The notes beneath the pieces are model-generated. The model had not been told where the DNA came from, searched no databases, and was given only the letters and a program-made list of their open reading frames with translations. 64,000 nt of DNA from Paracoccaceae bacterium (lineage in GTDB: Bacteria; Pseudomonadota; Alphaproteobacteria; Rhodobacterales; Rhodobacteraceae), in contig JASJAR010000021.1 of the NCBI GenBank assembly GCA_030066905.1, positions 1-64,000 on the forward strand, given 5' to 3'. The position numbers were made by a program, and so were the translations under genes. Position 1 is the first letter of the stretch; the number at the start of each line of letters is the position of its first letter. Below, piece after piece: positions 13,903-23,642 of this stretch.

Positions 13903-16449
13903 ATGAATAAGGAAAACAACAAAACAATGCAGGCGCGGAACGCGGTTATCTATTGCCGCGTTTCCAGCGCCAAGCAGCGCATTGAGGGCAGCGGCCTTGA
14001 AAGCCAAGAGCAGCGCTGCCGAGCCTATGCTGATGACAAAGGCTACAACGTCGAAGCCGTCTTCCCTGATGATGTCAGCGGCGGCGGTGATTTCATGAAC
14101 CGCCCCGGCATGGTGGCGCTCCTGAGCTATCTCGAAGCACAAAAGGGCAAGCCTTACGTGGTCATCTTCGATGATCTCAAGCGCTTTGCTCGTGATACGG
14201 AGTTCCACCTCAAGCTGCGCCGTGAATTCGCGAAGCGCGGCGCGACTATCGAATGCTTAAACTTCAAATTCGAGGACACGCCAGAAGGCAAGTTTATCGA
14301 GACGGTGATCGCCGCGCAGGGCGAGCTGGAGCGCGAACAAAACCGCCGCCAAGTGGTGCAAAAGATGAAGGCGAGAGTCGAAAGTGGCTTCTGGGTCTTT
14401 CGTGCGCCGGTCGGCTATCGCTACGTCAGCGCCGATAGCGGCGGCGGTAAGGTTCTGGTGTTGGATGAGCCTTTGGCGTCTGTAGTCAGAGACGCATTGG
14501 AGGGGTACGCCACGGGTCGTTTTGCCTCGCAAGCCGAGGTGCAGCGTTTCTTGGAGCGCTGCCCGCATTTCCCAAAGGATCGAAAAGACGGATCGCTTCG
14601 TCCCATGACCGTGACACGGCTTCTCAAGAAGGCCGTCTATGCAGGTTATGTCGAAGCGCCGAAGTGGGATGTCAGCCTGCGCAAGGGCAAGCATGAAGGT
14701 TTGATCAGTTTCGAGACCTATCAGCGCATTCAAGACAACCTTGCGGGCCGCAAGCGCGCACCCGCCGCACGCAAAGACTTCAACGAAGACTTTCCGCTAC
14801 GCGGCTTCGTGCTGTGCGATTGCTGCGGCAACGCGATGACGGCTGCCTGGTCAAAAGGTAAGGCCAGGCACTATGCCTACTACCGCTGCGAGACGCGCGG
14901 TTGCGAGGCCAAGAGCAAGTCGGTGCCGCGTGCCAAGATGGAGGACGGCTTTGCGGAAATCCTGAAAAGCCTGCAGCCAGTCCCGGCCCTGTTTAAAATC
15001 GCTAAGGCTATGATCCGCGATGCTTGGGACGTGCGTCTTGGTGAGGCCCACAGCACCAAGAAGGTGCTGGCAGGTCAGCTTCTTGAAGTCGAAAGCCAGA
15101 TCGAGGGCCTTCTAGACCGTATCATAGAGGCCAAAAACGCGTCGGTGGTAAGTGCGTATGAAGCGCGGATCGAACGGTTGGAACGCGAGAAGATCGTGCT
15201 GGCCGAGCGTATCGAGAAAGCTGTGCCGCCAAAGGGACGGCTGGAGGAATGTATTGAACACGCCCTCGGATTTCTATCAAGCCCTTGGGATATATATAAA
15301 AATGGGAATTACCCGATGCGCCAGACAGTGCTTAGACTGGCGTTTTTGGAGCCGCTTAGATGGGGGCAAAATGGAGTGTATGGAACACCCAAATTTTCGT
15401 TCCCTTTCAGGGCTTTAGCGGGAATTTCAGGTGAAAAAAGCGAGATGGTGCCGCAGGGGAGGATTGAACTCCCGACCTCACCCTTACCAAGGGTGCGCTC
15501 TACCACTGAGCTACTGCGGCGCCGGGTCTCAGCGGGGCGCGGGCCCGTTCTGAGCGTGGGCGGGGATACTGGCAATGCCCCCTCCTGGCAAGGGCAATCT
15601 GGACCGGCCCCGGCGTCTCGGCTAGGAAGGCGGCATGACAGGCAAGTCCGGCAAAGCGGGGCAGGGGAAGGCGACGCGGGAAGACCGCCTCAAGGCGGCG
15701 CTCAAGGCCAACCTCCAACGGCGCAAAGCCCAGGCCCGGGCCCGGAAGGACAACTCGAGCAAAGAGGCGGAATAGATGGACAGCATTCTGGTACGCGGAG
15801 GGGCCCCCCTCCATGGCGACATCCCCATTGCCGGGGCGAAGAACGCCTGCCTGGCGCTGATGCCGGCCACGCTTCTGACCGACGGGCCGCTGACGCTGAC
15901 CAACTCCCCGCGGCTCTCCGACATCCGCACGATGACGACGCTTCTGCGGTCGCTCGGCGCCGAGGTTCAGTCGCTTCAGGACGGCAAGGTCCTGGCGATG
16001 TCCTCCCACGACCTGACCTCCGACACCGCGCATTACGACATCGTGCGCAAGATGCGGGCCTCGATCCTCGTTCTGGGCCCGCTTCTGGCGCGCACCGGCC
16101 GGGCGATCGTGTCGCTGCCGGGGGGCTGCGCGATCGGCGCGCGGCCGGTGGACCTGCACCTGAGAGCCCTCGAAGCGCTCGGGGCCGAATTGGAACTGAA
16201 GGACGGTTATGTCCATGCCGCGGCGCCCGCGGGGCTGAAGGGCGGCAAGGTGAGCTTCCCCTTCGTCTCGGTCGGGGCGACGGAGAACGTCCTGATGGCC
16301 GCGACGCTCGCAAAGGGCACCAGCGTCATCGAAAACGCCGCCCGCGAGCCCGAAATCGTCGATCTCGCCCGCTGTCTCAGGGCGATGGGCGCGGAGATCG
16401 AGGGCGAGGGGACCCCGACGATCACCGTCGAGGGCGTCGATGCCCTTAA
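13903..16449 (+). CDS. Large serine recombinase running through the att site
   Basis: An integrase of the large serine recombinase group. The catalytic domain starts [12 protein letters not shown] (nucleophile Ser near 19) with [11 protein letters not shown] and [10 protein letters not shown]. Then come a recombinase domain (about 165-270), the zinc-ribbon part CDCCGNAM...CETRGCEAK (about 305-330) and a coiled coil (about 375-440). GGAGGCAAT precedes the ATG at 13903. The element-derived part ends at tRNA-Thr, where the frame reads [20 protein letters not shown] across the antisense of the tRNA (15446-15520). No stop exists until 16449, so about 310 foreign residues antisense to nothing real are added over murA. 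The native stop was probably exchanged on integration. Confidence 0.8.
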   Translation: MNKENNKTMQARNAVIYCRVSSAKQRIEGSGLESQEQRCRAYADDKGYNVEAVFPDDVSGGGDFMNRPGMVALLSYLEAQKGKPYVVIFDDLKRFARDTEFHLKLRREFAKRGATIECLNFKFEDTPEGKFIETVIAAQGELEREQNRRQVVQKMKARVESGFWVFRAPVGYRYVSADSGGGKVLVLDEPLASVVRDALEGYATGRFASQAEVQRFLERCPHFPKDRKDGSLRPMTVTRLLKKAVYAGYVEAPKWDVSLRKGKHEGLISFETYQRIQDNLAGRKRAPAARKDFNEDFPLRGFVLCDCCGNAMTAAWSKGKARHYAYYRCETRGCEAKSKSVPRAKMEDGFAEILKSLQPVPALFKIAKAMIRDAWDVRLGEAHSTKKVLAGQLLEVESQIEGLLDRIIEAKNASVVSAYEARIERLEREKIVLAERIEKAVPPKGRLEECIEHALGFLSSPWDIYKNGNYPMRQTVLRLAFLEPLRWGQNGVYGTPKFSFPFRALAGISGEKSEMVPQGRIELPTSPLPRVRSTTELLRRRVSAGRGPVLSVGGDTGNAPSWQGQSGPAPASRLGRRHDRQVRQSGAGEGDAGRPPQGGAQGQPPTAQSPGPGPEGQLEQRGGIDGQHSGTRRGPPPWRHPHCRGEERLPGADAGHASDRRAADADQLPAALRHPHDDDASAVARRRGSVASGRQGPGDVLPRPDLRHRALRHRAQDAGLDPRSGPASGAHRPGDRVAAGGLRDRRAAGGPAPESPRSARGRIGTEGRLCPCRGARGAEGRQGELPLRLGRGDGERPDGRDARKGHQRHRKRRPRARNRRSRPLSQGDGRGDRGRGDPDDHRRGRRCP
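15446..15520 (-). tRNA. tRNA-Thr(GGT), attachment site of the left element
   Basis: Read on the minus strand the gene folds as a cloverleaf. The acceptor GCCGCAG pairs with CTGCGGC, the D arm is GCTC...GAGC, the anticodon loop CTTGGTAAG holds GGT, and the T loop is TTCAATC. CCA is encoded at 15448-15446. The element joins at the 3' end, so the host promoter side (right) is untouched and the tRNA stays intact. The recombinase frame crosses this gene in antisense. The matching att copy should lie left of the window. Confidence 0.93.
15635..15775 (+). CDS. Small basic protein upstream of murA, 46 aa
   Basis: ATG at 15635; the frame ends TAG directly before the murA ATG at 15776. The product is Lys/Arg/Ala-rich ([20 protein letters not shown]) and looks like a nucleic-acid-binding helix. 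I recall similar short basic frames in front of murA in related bacteria, but cannot check it here. Contiguity with murA suggests coupling. The function is unknown. Confidence 0.6.
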   Translation: MTGKSGKAGQGKATREDRLKAALKANLQRRKAQARARKDNSSKEAE

Positions 16450-17041
16450 CGGGGCCACCCACCGGGTCGTCACCGACCGGATCGAGCTTGGCACCTACAT
16501 GCTCGCCCCCGCCATCGCCGGCGGCGACGTCACCTGCCTCGGCGGTGAGATGTCCCTCGTTCAGAGCTTCGCCGAACGGCTTCAGGCGACAGGGATCAGC
16601 GTCGAAGAGACCGGCCGCGGCCTCCGCGTGGCCCGGACCGGCAACCGGATCGGCGCCATCGATGTCTCCACCGCGCCCTTCCCGGGCTTCCCGACCGACC
16701 TCCAGGCCCAGATGATGGCGCTTCTGACCCTGGCCGACGGGGTGAGCCACCTCGAAGAGACGATTTTCGAGAACCGCTTCATGCATGCCCCGGAACTGAC
16801 CCGGATGGGCGCGAATATCGAAGTCCATGGCGGCACCGCGACGGTGACGGGCGTTGCCGGCCTCAAGGGCGCGCCGGTGATGGCGACCGATCTGCGCGCC
16901 TCGGTGTCGCTGATCCTCGCAGGCCTCGCCGCCGAGGGCGAGACCACCGTGGCCCGGGTCTACCACCTCGACCGGGGGTACGAACGGGTCGAAGAGAAGC
17001 TCAAGGCCTGCGGTGCGGATATCGAACGGATCGCCGCGTGA
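15776..17041 (+). CDS. murA: UDP-N-acetylglucosamine 1-carboxyvinyltransferase
   Basis: MurA transfers enolpyruvate from PEP to UDP-GlcNAc, the first committed step of peptidoglycan synthesis, in the cytoplasm. The 421-residue protein has the usual length and a two-domain repeat. Diagnostic stretches are [14 protein letters not shown] near residue 18, [16 protein letters not shown] with the catalytic Cys (fosfomycin target) near 118, and [10 protein letters not shown] near 307. The ATG follows the preceding small gene's stop without a gap. The stop overlaps the GTG of the DUF2948 gene. No key residue is missing. The first 670 bases are also open in the recombinase frame. Confidence 0.97.
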   Translation: MDSILVRGGAPLHGDIPIAGAKNACLALMPATLLTDGPLTLTNSPRLSDIRTMTTLLRSLGAEVQSLQDGKVLAMSSHDLTSDTAHYDIVRKMRASILVLGPLLARTGRAIVSLPGGCAIGARPVDLHLRALEALGAELELKDGYVHAAAPAGLKGGKVSFPFVSVGATENVLMAATLAKGTSVIENAAREPEIVDLARCLRAMGAEIEGEGTPTITVEGVDALNGATHRVVTDRIELGTYMLAPAIAGGDVTCLGGEMSLVQSFAERLQATGISVEETGRGLRVARTGNRIGAIDVSTAPFPGFPTDLQAQMMALLTLADGVSHLEETIFENRFMHAPELTRMGANIEVHGGTATVTGVAGLKGAPVMATDLRASVSLILAGLAAEGETTVARVYHLDRGYERVEEKLKACGADIERIAA

Positions 17042-17499
17042 CCGATGACGCGCGCTTCGCCGATGGCGACGAGGCGCCGCTGCGCCTCAGAGCGCTCGAT
17101 ACGGAGGATCTCGCGGCCCTGTCGGGTCTGGTGCAGGACGCGGTCTTTCCCGCCTCCGAGATGACCTGGGACCGCAGGGCCCGGCGCTTCGGCCTCCTGC
17201 TGAACCGGTTCCGCTGGGAACGGCCCGGCAAATCGGCCGAGCGGGTCCAGTCGGTGCTGGCGGTGGAGGAGGTCACGGGGCTGGCCAGCCAGGGCATCGA
17301 CCCGCGCGACAAGGAGACCGTGCTGTCGCTTTTGTCCCTGTCCTTCGAGGCGGGAGACGACGGGGCGGGGCGGCTCGTGCTGACGCTTGCCGGGGACGGG
17401 GCCATCGGGGTCACCGTCGAGGCCCTCGACGTCGTCCTGCGGGACGTCACCCGGCCCTACCTCGCTCCGTCGGGAAAACGCCCGGCGCATCCTGACTAG
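17038..17499 (+). CDS. DUF2948 family protein
   Basis: A 153-residue alphaproteobacterial protein of unknown function whose usual place is directly after murA. It starts at a GTG overlapping the murA stop (GTGA). Recognisable stretches are [22 protein letters not shown] at the N-terminus, [13 protein letters not shown] near 50 and a C-terminal [16 protein letters not shown]. It is soluble, with no signal peptide. Co-translation with murA suggests a link to envelope synthesis, but no activity is known to me. Confidence 0.85.
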   Translation: MTDDARFADGDEAPLRLRALDTEDLAALSGLVQDAVFPASEMTWDRRARRFGLLLNRFRWERPGKSAERVQSVLAVEEVTGLASQGIDPRDKETVLSLLSLSFEAGDDGAGRLVLTLAGDGAIGVTVEALDVVLRDVTRPYLAPSGKRPAHPD

Positions 17500-17586
17500 G
17501 ACGAACGCCGGGCGCTGGGTCGGCCGCGAGCGGCCGTCGATCCTACTGGTTAACCGGAGCGCACCCCACGCTCCCCCTCCCGTTGG

Positions 17587-17979
17587 TCACTCCTGGATCG
17601 CTTCGAGATAGAGCGCGAGCGACAGCATCCGTCCCCGTGCCTCGATTTCGGCGGCATAGGAGCCGGCCTCCCGTTCGGCGGCCTTGAAGACCGCGCCCCA
17701 TACCGGCATGCCGTCGCCGCCATGGCCGCGCACCCCGGTCCGGCCGTCGATGATCTGGATCACCTTCAGCATCGGGAACGCGCCGTCATTGGCGGCGGCG
17801 AGGCCGGTGAGGCCCGGCGGGGCCACCGAAAGGTAGTCCTTCATCGGCCCCGGCCCGGTTCCGCCGACGCCATGGCAGGAGGCGCAGGCGGAGAGGTATT
17901 CCTCCTCCCCGGTCTCCTCCCCGATTGCCGCCCCCGCCGTCGCGAGCACGGCCAGCGCGGCTGAGATCATTCCCCTCAC
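17587..17979 (-). CDS. Secreted c-type cytochrome
   Basis: A 130-residue periplasmic monohaem cytochrome c. The GTG at 17979 (AGGGA upstream) gives a signal peptide MRGMISAALAVLATAGAAIG, while the ATG at 17970 would leave it without basic residues. The haem site CASCH is at about 34-38, and a Met ligand is likely in GDGMPVW near 95. It ends in helical ALYLEAIQE. It is an electron carrier or an enzyme-associated cytochrome; the partner is not obvious. It is convergent with the murA pair and transcribed away from hisD. The long upstream extension to 19620 is antisense to hisD and rejected. Confidence 0.8.
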   Translation of the reverse strand: MRGMISAALAVLATAGAAIGEETGEEEYLSACASCHGVGGTGPGPMKDYLSVAPPGLTGLAAANDGAFPMLKVIQIIDGRTGVRGHGGDGMPVWGAVFKAAEREAGSYAAEIEARGRMLSLALYLEAIQE

Positions 17980-18285
17980 GGTTCCCTGACGTGTCACTGG
18001 CGCCTCCCTCCTGAAGCCAATCGTTGTCGCGAGGAGTGTTAGCCCGGTTGTGGCCGGCCCCGATTGACGAAACGCAGACGGCCGATCGGGGTGGCTGCCC
18101 CGGCCGACCGGCAACCCGGTGTCCGGCCCGCTATCGCAGGGGGCGGCCTTCGGTGCGGTCTCGGGGGCGCTCCTCAGCCCCCGCGCGCGGCGTTCGGCGG
18201 ATGGAGACCCTGAGCCGGCCGGGCTCTCTGCTTGCCGGGGCGGGGCCTGCGCGTTACATCGCGGTGGCTCCGGAGGTCGCCGCCC

Positions 18286-19587
18286 ATGCCCGTCTTTCTG
18301 TCCACCGCCGATGCCGGTTTCGAAGCCGGTTTCGCAGCCCTTCTGGCCCAGAAACGGGAAGACGCGCCCGATGTCCATGCTGCGGTCGCGGGGATCATTG
18401 CGCGGGTCCGCGCCGACGGCGATGTGGCGCTGATCGCGCTGACCGAGAGGTTCGACCGCCAGAGCCTCACCGCCGGCACATTGGCGATTTCGGGCAGCGA
18501 GATCGAAGCCGCCATCGCCAGGGTACCGGCCGAGGAAAGGGCCGCCCTCGATCTCGCCGCCGACCGGATCCGCGCCTATCACGCCCGCCAGATGCCCGAG
18601 GACAAGCGCTGGACCGAGAAGACCGGCGCGGTGCTCGGCTGGCGCTGGACGCCGGTTGCGGCGGCGGGGCTCTACGTGCCGGGGGGCCTCGCGAGCTACC
18701 CCTCGTCGGTCCTGATGAACGCGCTGCCGGCACGGGTGGCCGGTGTGGACCGGCTGGTGGTCACCGTGCCCACGCCCGACGGTGCGTTGAACCCGGCGGT
18801 GCTCTATGCCTGCCGGCTCGCCGGCGTTGACGAGATTTACCGCGTCGGCGGCGCCCAGGCCATCGCCGCGCTGGCCTATGGCACCGAGACGATCCGGCCC
18901 GTCGACGTCGTCACCGGCCCCGGCAACGCCTATGTCGCCGCCGCCAAGGCCCAGGTCTTCGGCCAGGTGGGGATCGACATGATCGCCGGACCGTCGGAAA
19001 TTCTCGTCATCGCCGACGCGGCGAACGACCCCGACTGGATCGCCATCGACCTGCTCTCCCAGGCCGAGCACGACGCCTCGGCCCAGTCGATCCTGATCAC
19101 CACGGATGCGGATTTCGGCAAGGCGGTGGCGAAGGCCGTCGAGGCCCAGCTCACCGTGCTCGAGCGCGGCGCGATTGCCGGGGCCTCCTGGCGGGATTTC
19201 GGGGCGGTCATCACGGTGGGCGATCTCGGCGAGGCGGCCGCGCTTTGTGACAGAATCGCCCCGGAACATCTTGAACTCGCCGTGGAAAACCCCGAGGCGC
19301 TTCTCGCCAACATCCGCAACGCGGGCGCGGTGTTCCTCGGCGCCTGGACGCCCGAGGCCATCGGCGACTATGTCGGCGGGCCGAACCACGTGCTCCCCAC
19401 CGCCCGATCGGCGCGGTTCTCTTCCGGCTTGAGCGTGATGGACTTCCTCAAACGCACCACGATTGCGCAGATGACCCCCGAGGCGCTGAAGGCGATCGGT
19501 CCCGCCGCAGAGACGCTGGCCGCCAGCGAGGGGCTGGGAGCCCATGGGGCCAGCGTGAGGGCGCGGCTTGATGCGTTGAACTCGTGA
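18286..19587 (+). CDS. hisD: Histidinol dehydrogenase
   Basis: HisD oxidises L-histidinol to L-histidine in two NAD-dependent steps, the last reaction of histidine synthesis. It has 433 residues, the normal length, from the ATG at 18286 (GGAGG about eight bases upstream). Family landmarks are VTGPGNAYVAAAK, MIAGPSEILVIAD, the zinc ligands in LLSQAEHDASAQS, the catalytic Glu-His in IAPEHLELA, and the late Asp/His in GDYVGGPNHVLPT and LGAHGASVRARL. It is not in a his operon here; in the murA-hisD-UPF0262 order typical of this bacterial group it stands alone. Confidence 0.97.
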   Translation: MPVFLSTADAGFEAGFAALLAQKREDAPDVHAAVAGIIARVRADGDVALIALTERFDRQSLTAGTLAISGSEIEAAIARVPAEERAALDLAADRIRAYHARQMPEDKRWTEKTGAVLGWRWTPVAAAGLYVPGGLASYPSSVLMNALPARVAGVDRLVVTVPTPDGALNPAVLYACRLAGVDEIYRVGGAQAIAALAYGTETIRPVDVVTGPGNAYVAAAKAQVFGQVGIDMIAGPSEILVIADAANDPDWIAIDLLSQAEHDASAQSILITTDADFGKAVAKAVEAQLTVLERGAIAGASWRDFGAVITVGDLGEAAALCDRIAPEHLELAVENPEALLANIRNAGAVFLGAWTPEAIGDYVGGPNHVLPTARSARFSSGLSVMDFLKRTTIAQMTPEALKAIGPAAETLAASEGLGAHGASVRARLDALNS

Positions 19588-19656
19588 GGAGCGGGGGCCG
19601 CGCTCCGTCCTGGACTTCACTATCCGGCAAGCGCGTCGCTGGCTGAGACCAGAGGA

Positions 19657-20145
19657 TCAGCTTGACGGCGCGGTGCCGCCGCGCCAGCCGGCAAGCGGCC
19701 GCATCATCAGCAGACAGGGCAGATCGGGACCCCACTCCCCCGGCAAGTCGCGCAAGTCGCAAAACCCGACGCCTGCGTAGAACGCTCGGGTCGCGGCATA
19801 GTTCGGGTCGGGATGGGACGGCGCGAGGGTCTTCACGAACAGCGCCTCGTCCCCGCGCGATTCCGCGAAGGCCGCGGCGGCTGCAACAAGGCCCCGACCG
19901 ATGCCTCGCCGGTGAACGTCCGGCAGAACGCCCATCGAGGCGATCTCCGCTCCCTTCGGTGGGCCTTTGTCGAGCGACAGATAGCCCACCGGGCAGCGTC
20001 CGTCGAAGGTGGCGAACATCGGCAGACCCTCGGCCTGCCGGATATAGGTCTCCCGCGCGCTCTCGATCCCGAACCACCCCGGCAGAAGGGTGAGGACCGA
20101 CCGGACGATACGCCCGCGGCCCTGATCCACGGCGACGATATCCAT
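19657..20145 (-). CDS. GNAT family N-acetyltransferase
   Basis: A 162-residue GNAT enzyme. The acetyl-CoA loop is seen as MGVLPDVHRRGIGRGLVAAA (V-x-x-x-x-R-G-x-G-x), preceded by a beta strand VGYLSLDKG and followed by ATRAFYAGVGFCDLRD, the typical motif B. The start chosen is the ATG at 20145; longer readings add sequence without family resemblance. The substrate is unknown. It lies between hisD and the UPF0262 gene on the opposite strand. Confidence 0.8.
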   Translation of the reverse strand: MDIVAVDQGRGRIVRSVLTLLPGWFGIESARETYIRQAEGLPMFATFDGRCPVGYLSLDKGPPKGAEIASMGVLPDVHRRGIGRGLVAAAAAFAESRGDEALFVKTLAPSHPDPNYAATRAFYAGVGFCDLRDLPGEWGPDLPCLLMMRPLAGWRGGTAPSS

Positions 20146-20227
20146 GCCGGCGAAGGTCGCCCGCCCCGACCGGGCGCGCAAGCCCTGCCACCTTGTTCTC
20201 CCGCCGGCCGCCCCATAAGCCTCTGCC

Positions 20228-20707
20228 ATGACCAAGATCGTCAGAATCGACATCGACGACGCGGGCCTTCCGCCGCCGACGCCCGAGATCGAGCAGGAGC
20301 GCAAGGTCGCGATCTTCGATCTCCTCGAAGACAACAGCTTCGCCATCCTGCCCCGCCCCGGCGAGCCGGCCCCGGACGGCCCCTTCACCCTCAATCTCGC
20401 AATCCGCGAGCGCCGGCTCGTATTCGACATTCGCAGCGAGGACGGCGCGCCGGTGGTCGAGTTCCAGCTCGCCCTGGGGCCGTTTAGGCAGGTGGTGAAG
20501 GATTACTTCCAGATCTGCGAAAGCTATTTCGACGCGGTCAAAACCCTGCCGCCCTCCCAGATCGAGGCCATCGACATGGCCCGGCGCGGCATCCACAACG
20601 AGGGCGCGCGGGTCCTACAGGACCGGCTCGAGGGCAAGGCCGAACTCGACATCGACACCGCCCGCCGGCTCTTCACGCTGATCTGCGTGCTGCATTTCGG
20701 CGGCTGA
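20228..20707 (+). CDS. UPF0262 family protein
   Basis: A 159-residue soluble protein of a conserved alphaproteobacterial family without known activity. Typical stretches are EIEQERKVAIFDLLEDNSF near residue 22 and NLAIRERRLVFDIRSEDG near 62. The C-terminal half runs VKDYFQICESYFDAVKTLPP, then IDMARRGIHNEGARVLQDRL and FTLICVLHFGG. It is followed one base later by the phosphatase GTG, so the two genes are co-transcribed. No catalytic motif is seen. Confidence 0.88.
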   Translation: MTKIVRIDIDDAGLPPPTPEIEQERKVAIFDLLEDNSFAILPRPGEPAPDGPFTLNLAIRERRLVFDIRSEDGAPVVEFQLALGPFRQVVKDYFQICESYFDAVKTLPPSQIEAIDMARRGIHNEGARVLQDRLEGKAELDIDTARRLFTLICVLHFGG

Positions 20708-20708
20708 G

Positions 20709-21164
20709 GTGACCGAACCCTTACCCTCCTCGGTGCTCTTTTGCTGCGACCATAACGCGGTGCGCTCTCCGATGGCCGAGGGGCTGATGAAAAAGTTCTA
20801 TGGCACCGGCGCTTACGTCCAGTCCGCCGGGGTGAAGGGCGATATGGAGATCGACGGGTTCTCCATCGCGGTCTGCGCCGAGCTGGGCATCGAACTGGCC
20901 CGCCACCGGTCGCGCAGCTTCGACCAGATGGAGGAATGGGGCGACGACCTGTCGTCCTTCGATCTCATCGTCGCCCTGTCGCCGGCGGCCCAGCGCAAGG
21001 CTCTGGAACTGACCCGGTTTCACCATCTCGAAGTCGTCTACTGGCCGATCCTCGACCCCACCGGGCTCGGCGAGGGCCGCGAGGACAAGCTGCGCAGCTA
21101 CCGCGAGGCCCGCGACCAGATCATCGCCCGGATGCAGGACCGCTGGGGCCCGGGCGGGGCTTAG
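20709..21164 (+). CDS. Low molecular weight protein-tyrosine phosphatase family
   Basis: A 151-residue protein with the N-terminal P-loop CDHNAVRS (C-x5-R-S) at about 13-20 and a late acidic WPILDPT near 115 that can supply the general acid. It belongs to the low-Mr phosphatase/arsenate reductase fold (LMWPc). The GTG start follows the UPF0262 stop by one base. Its linkage to hisD-UPF0262 and infA is conserved in related genomes as far as I recall. The substrate is unknown; arsenate reductase is a less likely alternative because no ars genes are near. Confidence 0.85.
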   Translation: MTEPLPSSVLFCCDHNAVRSPMAEGLMKKFYGTGAYVQSAGVKGDMEIDGFSIAVCAELGIELARHRSRSFDQMEEWGDDLSSFDLIVALSPAAQRKALELTRFHHLEVVYWPILDPTGLGEGREDKLRSYREARDQIIARMQDRWGPGGA

Positions 21165-21225
21165 GGCTTCTGAAAGTTCTTGCTGGCAAGTGAGAGGCGT
21201 CCCTCTCCCTCAGCGGTTAACCAGA

Positions 21226-22596
21226 ATGAATTTTCTCACCGAGACTCCCGCCCGGACCGCCGCGCTCGTGCGCGCCGTCAATCGGTCGAATGCCGTGATC
21301 GCCTTCGAGCCCGACGGCACCATCATCGAGGCCAACGAGGCGTTTCTGGGTGCCATGGGCTACTCGCTGGCCGAGGTCGCCGGCAAACATCACCGCATCT
21401 TCATGGACGCCGCGGAGGCCGCCGGGGCGGAGTATCGCGCGTTCTGGCAACGGCTCGGGGCAGGGGAATACGCGCGCGGCGAATTCCGCCGCCTCCACAA
21501 ATCGGGCCGCGAGATCTGGATCGCGGCGACGTACAATCCGGTGCTCGACGAGGCCGGGCGGGTCACGGCCGTCGTGAAACTCGCCACCGACATCACCGAG
21601 CGCAATATCGCCGTCCGCGAGGTGATGGCGGCGCTCGTGGCGATGTCGAACGGCGATATCGGCACCCGTCTCGGTGCGGAAGTCACCGGCGAGTTCGCCA
21701 GCCTGCGCGAAACCTTCAACGCGACGATGGACGATTTCGAGGACGTGCTCAGGTCGATCATGGCGACGGCGAAGGAAATCAACTGGGTGGTCGATGCCAC
21801 GTCGGAAAACTCCGACCGGCTCACCCGCATGGCCCGTGACGGGGTGGACCAGCTGGCCAGCACCACGTCCACCCTGAGCGAGATTTCCCAGCGGATCACG
21901 GATACCGGGACGGCGGCGGGCGAGGCCGATACCGAGGCGCGGTCGGCCGAAGCCAAGGCCCGGCGGGGCGGCGAGATCGTGGCCGAGATGGTCACGGCCA
22001 TCGGCGGGATCGAGAAGATCACGCGGGAGGTGAGCAAGATCACCAAGGTGATCGAGACCTTCGCGTTCCAGACCAACCTTTTGTCGATCAATGCCGCGGT
22101 CGAGGCCGCCCGGGCGGGCGATGCCGGCAAGGGCTTTGCGGTGGTCGCAAGCGAAGTGCGCAATCTCGCCCAACGGTCGGCCGAGGCGTCGCAGAACATC
22201 GCCGATCTGACCCAGCGGGCCGAGACCGAAGTGGCCGCCGGGTCCGAACGGGCCCGGGCTGCGGGGGACGCCCTTGGCGAGATCGAGAACGCGGTGTCGG
22301 TGGTGGTCGAGGCGATTGCCCGGGTCGCCGGCTCGGCCGAGGAACAGGCCGGCGGGGTGCGCAATGTCGGCGGTGCGCTCGGCGCGCAACAAGACCGGTT
22401 GGGGGAGTTGACCCATATGGCCGACGATGTGGCCGGCCAGTCGAAGAACCTCAGCGAGCAGGCCCGGCGCATGGACACGATCGTGAAGCGGTTTTCCACA
22501 CGCGTCGCCGGGGCCGAGGGTCTGCCCCCCGCGGGCCGCGAGCGGCGCCAATCCGCCCCTCCGGTCCCTGCCGCGCGGGGCCGACAGGCGGGGTAA
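21226..22596 (+). CDS. Soluble PAS-containing methyl-accepting chemotaxis protein
   Basis: 456 residues from the ATG at 21226. Residues about 10-125 form one PAS domain ([30 protein letters not shown]). The helical signalling domain carries the hairpin tip [20 protein letters not shown] near 285, then [19 protein letters not shown]. No transmembrane segment or signal peptide is present, so it is a cytoplasmic receptor sensing an internal cue such as redox or a bound cofactor. The C-terminus is a Pro/Arg-rich disordered tail. No other che genes are in the window. Confidence 0.9.
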   Translation: MNFLTETPARTAALVRAVNRSNAVIAFEPDGTIIEANEAFLGAMGYSLAEVAGKHHRIFMDAAEAAGAEYRAFWQRLGAGEYARGEFRRLHKSGREIWIAATYNPVLDEAGRVTAVVKLATDITERNIAVREVMAALVAMSNGDIGTRLGAEVTGEFASLRETFNATMDDFEDVLRSIMATAKEINWVVDATSENSDRLTRMARDGVDQLASTTSTLSEISQRITDTGTAAGEADTEARSAEAKARRGGEIVAEMVTAIGGIEKITREVSKITKVIETFAFQTNLLSINAAVEAARAGDAGKGFAVVASEVRNLAQRSAEASQNIADLTQRAETEVAAGSERARAAGDALGEIENAVSVVVEAIARVAGSAEEQAGGVRNVGGALGAQQDRLGELTHMADDVAGQSKNLSEQARRMDTIVKRFSTRVAGAEGLPPAGRERRQSAPPVPAARGRQAG

Positions 22597-22646
22597 GAAC
22601 CCCACCGGCGCCACAGCCTGCGCCCGGCGACCCTGACAGTTTCTCC

Positions 22647-22676
22647 TTGAAAATCGGCCCGCGCGCGCGCATCTAA
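22647..22676 (+). promoter_or_regulatory. Possible infA promoter
   Basis: TTGAAA at 22647-22652 and ATCTAA at 22671-22676 are separated by 18 bases, within the only gap upstream of infA. The -35 match is good and the -10 match poor. Confidence 0.35.
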
Positions 22677-22715
22677 GCGGCGCCCGGGTGGTCCGGGTCG
22701 AAATCAGGAGATCAC

Positions 22716-22934
22716 ATGGCCAAGGAAGAACTGCTCGAATTTCCCGGCGTCGTGAAGGAACTCCTGCCGAACGCGACATTCCGGGTCGAGCTGGAGAACG
22801 GTCATGAGATCATCGCGCACACGGCAGGCAAGATGCGCAAGAACCGCATCCGGGTTCTGGCCGGCGACAAGGTTCAGGTCGAGATGACGCCCTACGATCT
22901 GACGAAGGGCCGCATCAACTACCGGTTCAAGTAA
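22716..22934 (+). CDS. infA: Translation initiation factor IF-1
   Basis: A 72-residue OB-fold protein that binds the 30S A site with IF-2 and IF-3. The whole chain matches IF-1: [19 protein letters not shown], then [20 protein letters not shown], and the end [18 protein letters not shown] lies just upstream of the ATG. It is monocistronic here, with its own upstream gap, and is convergent with the next gene. Confidence 0.98.
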   Translation: MAKEELLEFPGVVKELLPNATFRVELENGHEIIAHTAGKMRKNRIRVLAGDKVQVEMTPYDLTKGRINYRFK

Positions 22935-22952
22935 CCTCGCCGCCGGCGGCGC

Positions 22953-23408
22953 TCAGTTGATGTCGGTCGCCACCATCCAGGCCGGCGCGGTACCGCATTG
23001 CGACGTCGCATTGCCGTCGGGCACCCAGACGTTCCGGCATGTGCCGGGTTTCGACGGGTCGGCGCAATGCCGGACACTCTTCCAGTTCTGGCAGGTCCGG
23101 CAGGCGTAGACCGTATTGAACACCTGCACGCCGGCGGGCTCGGAATAGGTCGTCCGCCTGGCGCGGAGCGCGATATCGCCGGTATCGGGCGGCGGCGGCA
23201 CATCGGCGAGGTCCGGCACGTATTGCAGGGTGATCGTGTCGCTCCGCTCGGCATCGGGGACGATGACGAACTGGCCGCCGAGATCGCCCGTATTGACGAC
23301 GGTATCCGGAGCGGACAGGCCGGGCCCGGCGGCGTCCTGCGCCGGGGCGGGCAGGCCGCCGAAAGTGAGGCTCAATGCGATCGCGGCCAAGCCAATACGG
23401 GTTTTCAT
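22953..23408 (-). CDS. Secreted Cys-containing protein, unknown
   Basis: 151 residues starting with a clear signal peptide (MKTRIGLAAIALSLTFGGLPAPAQD). The mature part is Pro/Asp-rich at first, then holds several Cys (YACRTCQNW, RHCADPSKPGTCRN, SQCGTAP) likely paired in the periplasm. It ends AWMVATDIN. No enzyme motif is seen and I do not recognise the family. It is convergent with infA and divergent from maf. Confidence 0.65.
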   Translation of the reverse strand: MKTRIGLAAIALSLTFGGLPAPAQDAAGPGLSAPDTVVNTGDLGGQFVIVPDAERSDTITLQYVPDLADVPPPPDTGDIALRARRTTYSEPAGVQVFNTVYACRTCQNWKSVRHCADPSKPGTCRNVWVPDGNATSQCGTAPAWMVATDIN

Positions 23409-23642
23409 GACAATCTCCAGTCAATCGTGATTGCCGTTGCAGGGTTCCCTGCGGTCCCGGGCCTTGGGGCGTTTTCAAATCGGCCCCGGCATGAAATATG
23501 AAACATGTCCGTCGAAACGGTTTGAAATCAGAGTTCTCAGGGAATCCGCGCAGACAATGCAGAAGCGCCCCGGTGCGAATGTACCACAAAACGCCGCCGC
23601 CGTCCGCACCCGGCCGGGTCCGGCCGGGGCGGCCGTGCCGCG

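Larger units (their letters stand above)
1..15520. mobile_element. Integrative (probably conjugative) element in tRNA-Thr, right end only
   Basis: This stretch holds a VirD4/TraG coupling protein, a restriction-type defence cluster, many short unknown genes and a large serine recombinase whose 3' end enters a tRNA-Thr(GGT) gene at 15446-15520. To the right begins the murA block of core genes. Composition varies: 7550-9100 is clearly AT-richer than the core. The left boundary, and with it the second att copy, a relaxase and a mating-pore system, lies outside the window, so it cannot be said whether the element is an ICE or a mobilizable element. The right boundary is placed at the tRNA because recombinases commonly lie next to their own att site. 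Confidence 0.75.

Noticed and set aside
15500-16966. 488-codon minus-strand frame over murA
   Set aside because: Antisense shadow of murA; Gly/Arg/His-rich product without domain, caused by high GC.
17980-19620. N-terminal extension of the cytochrome frame over hisD (677 codons in total)
   Set aside because: The extension is antisense to hisD. The signal peptide at 17979 marks the real start.
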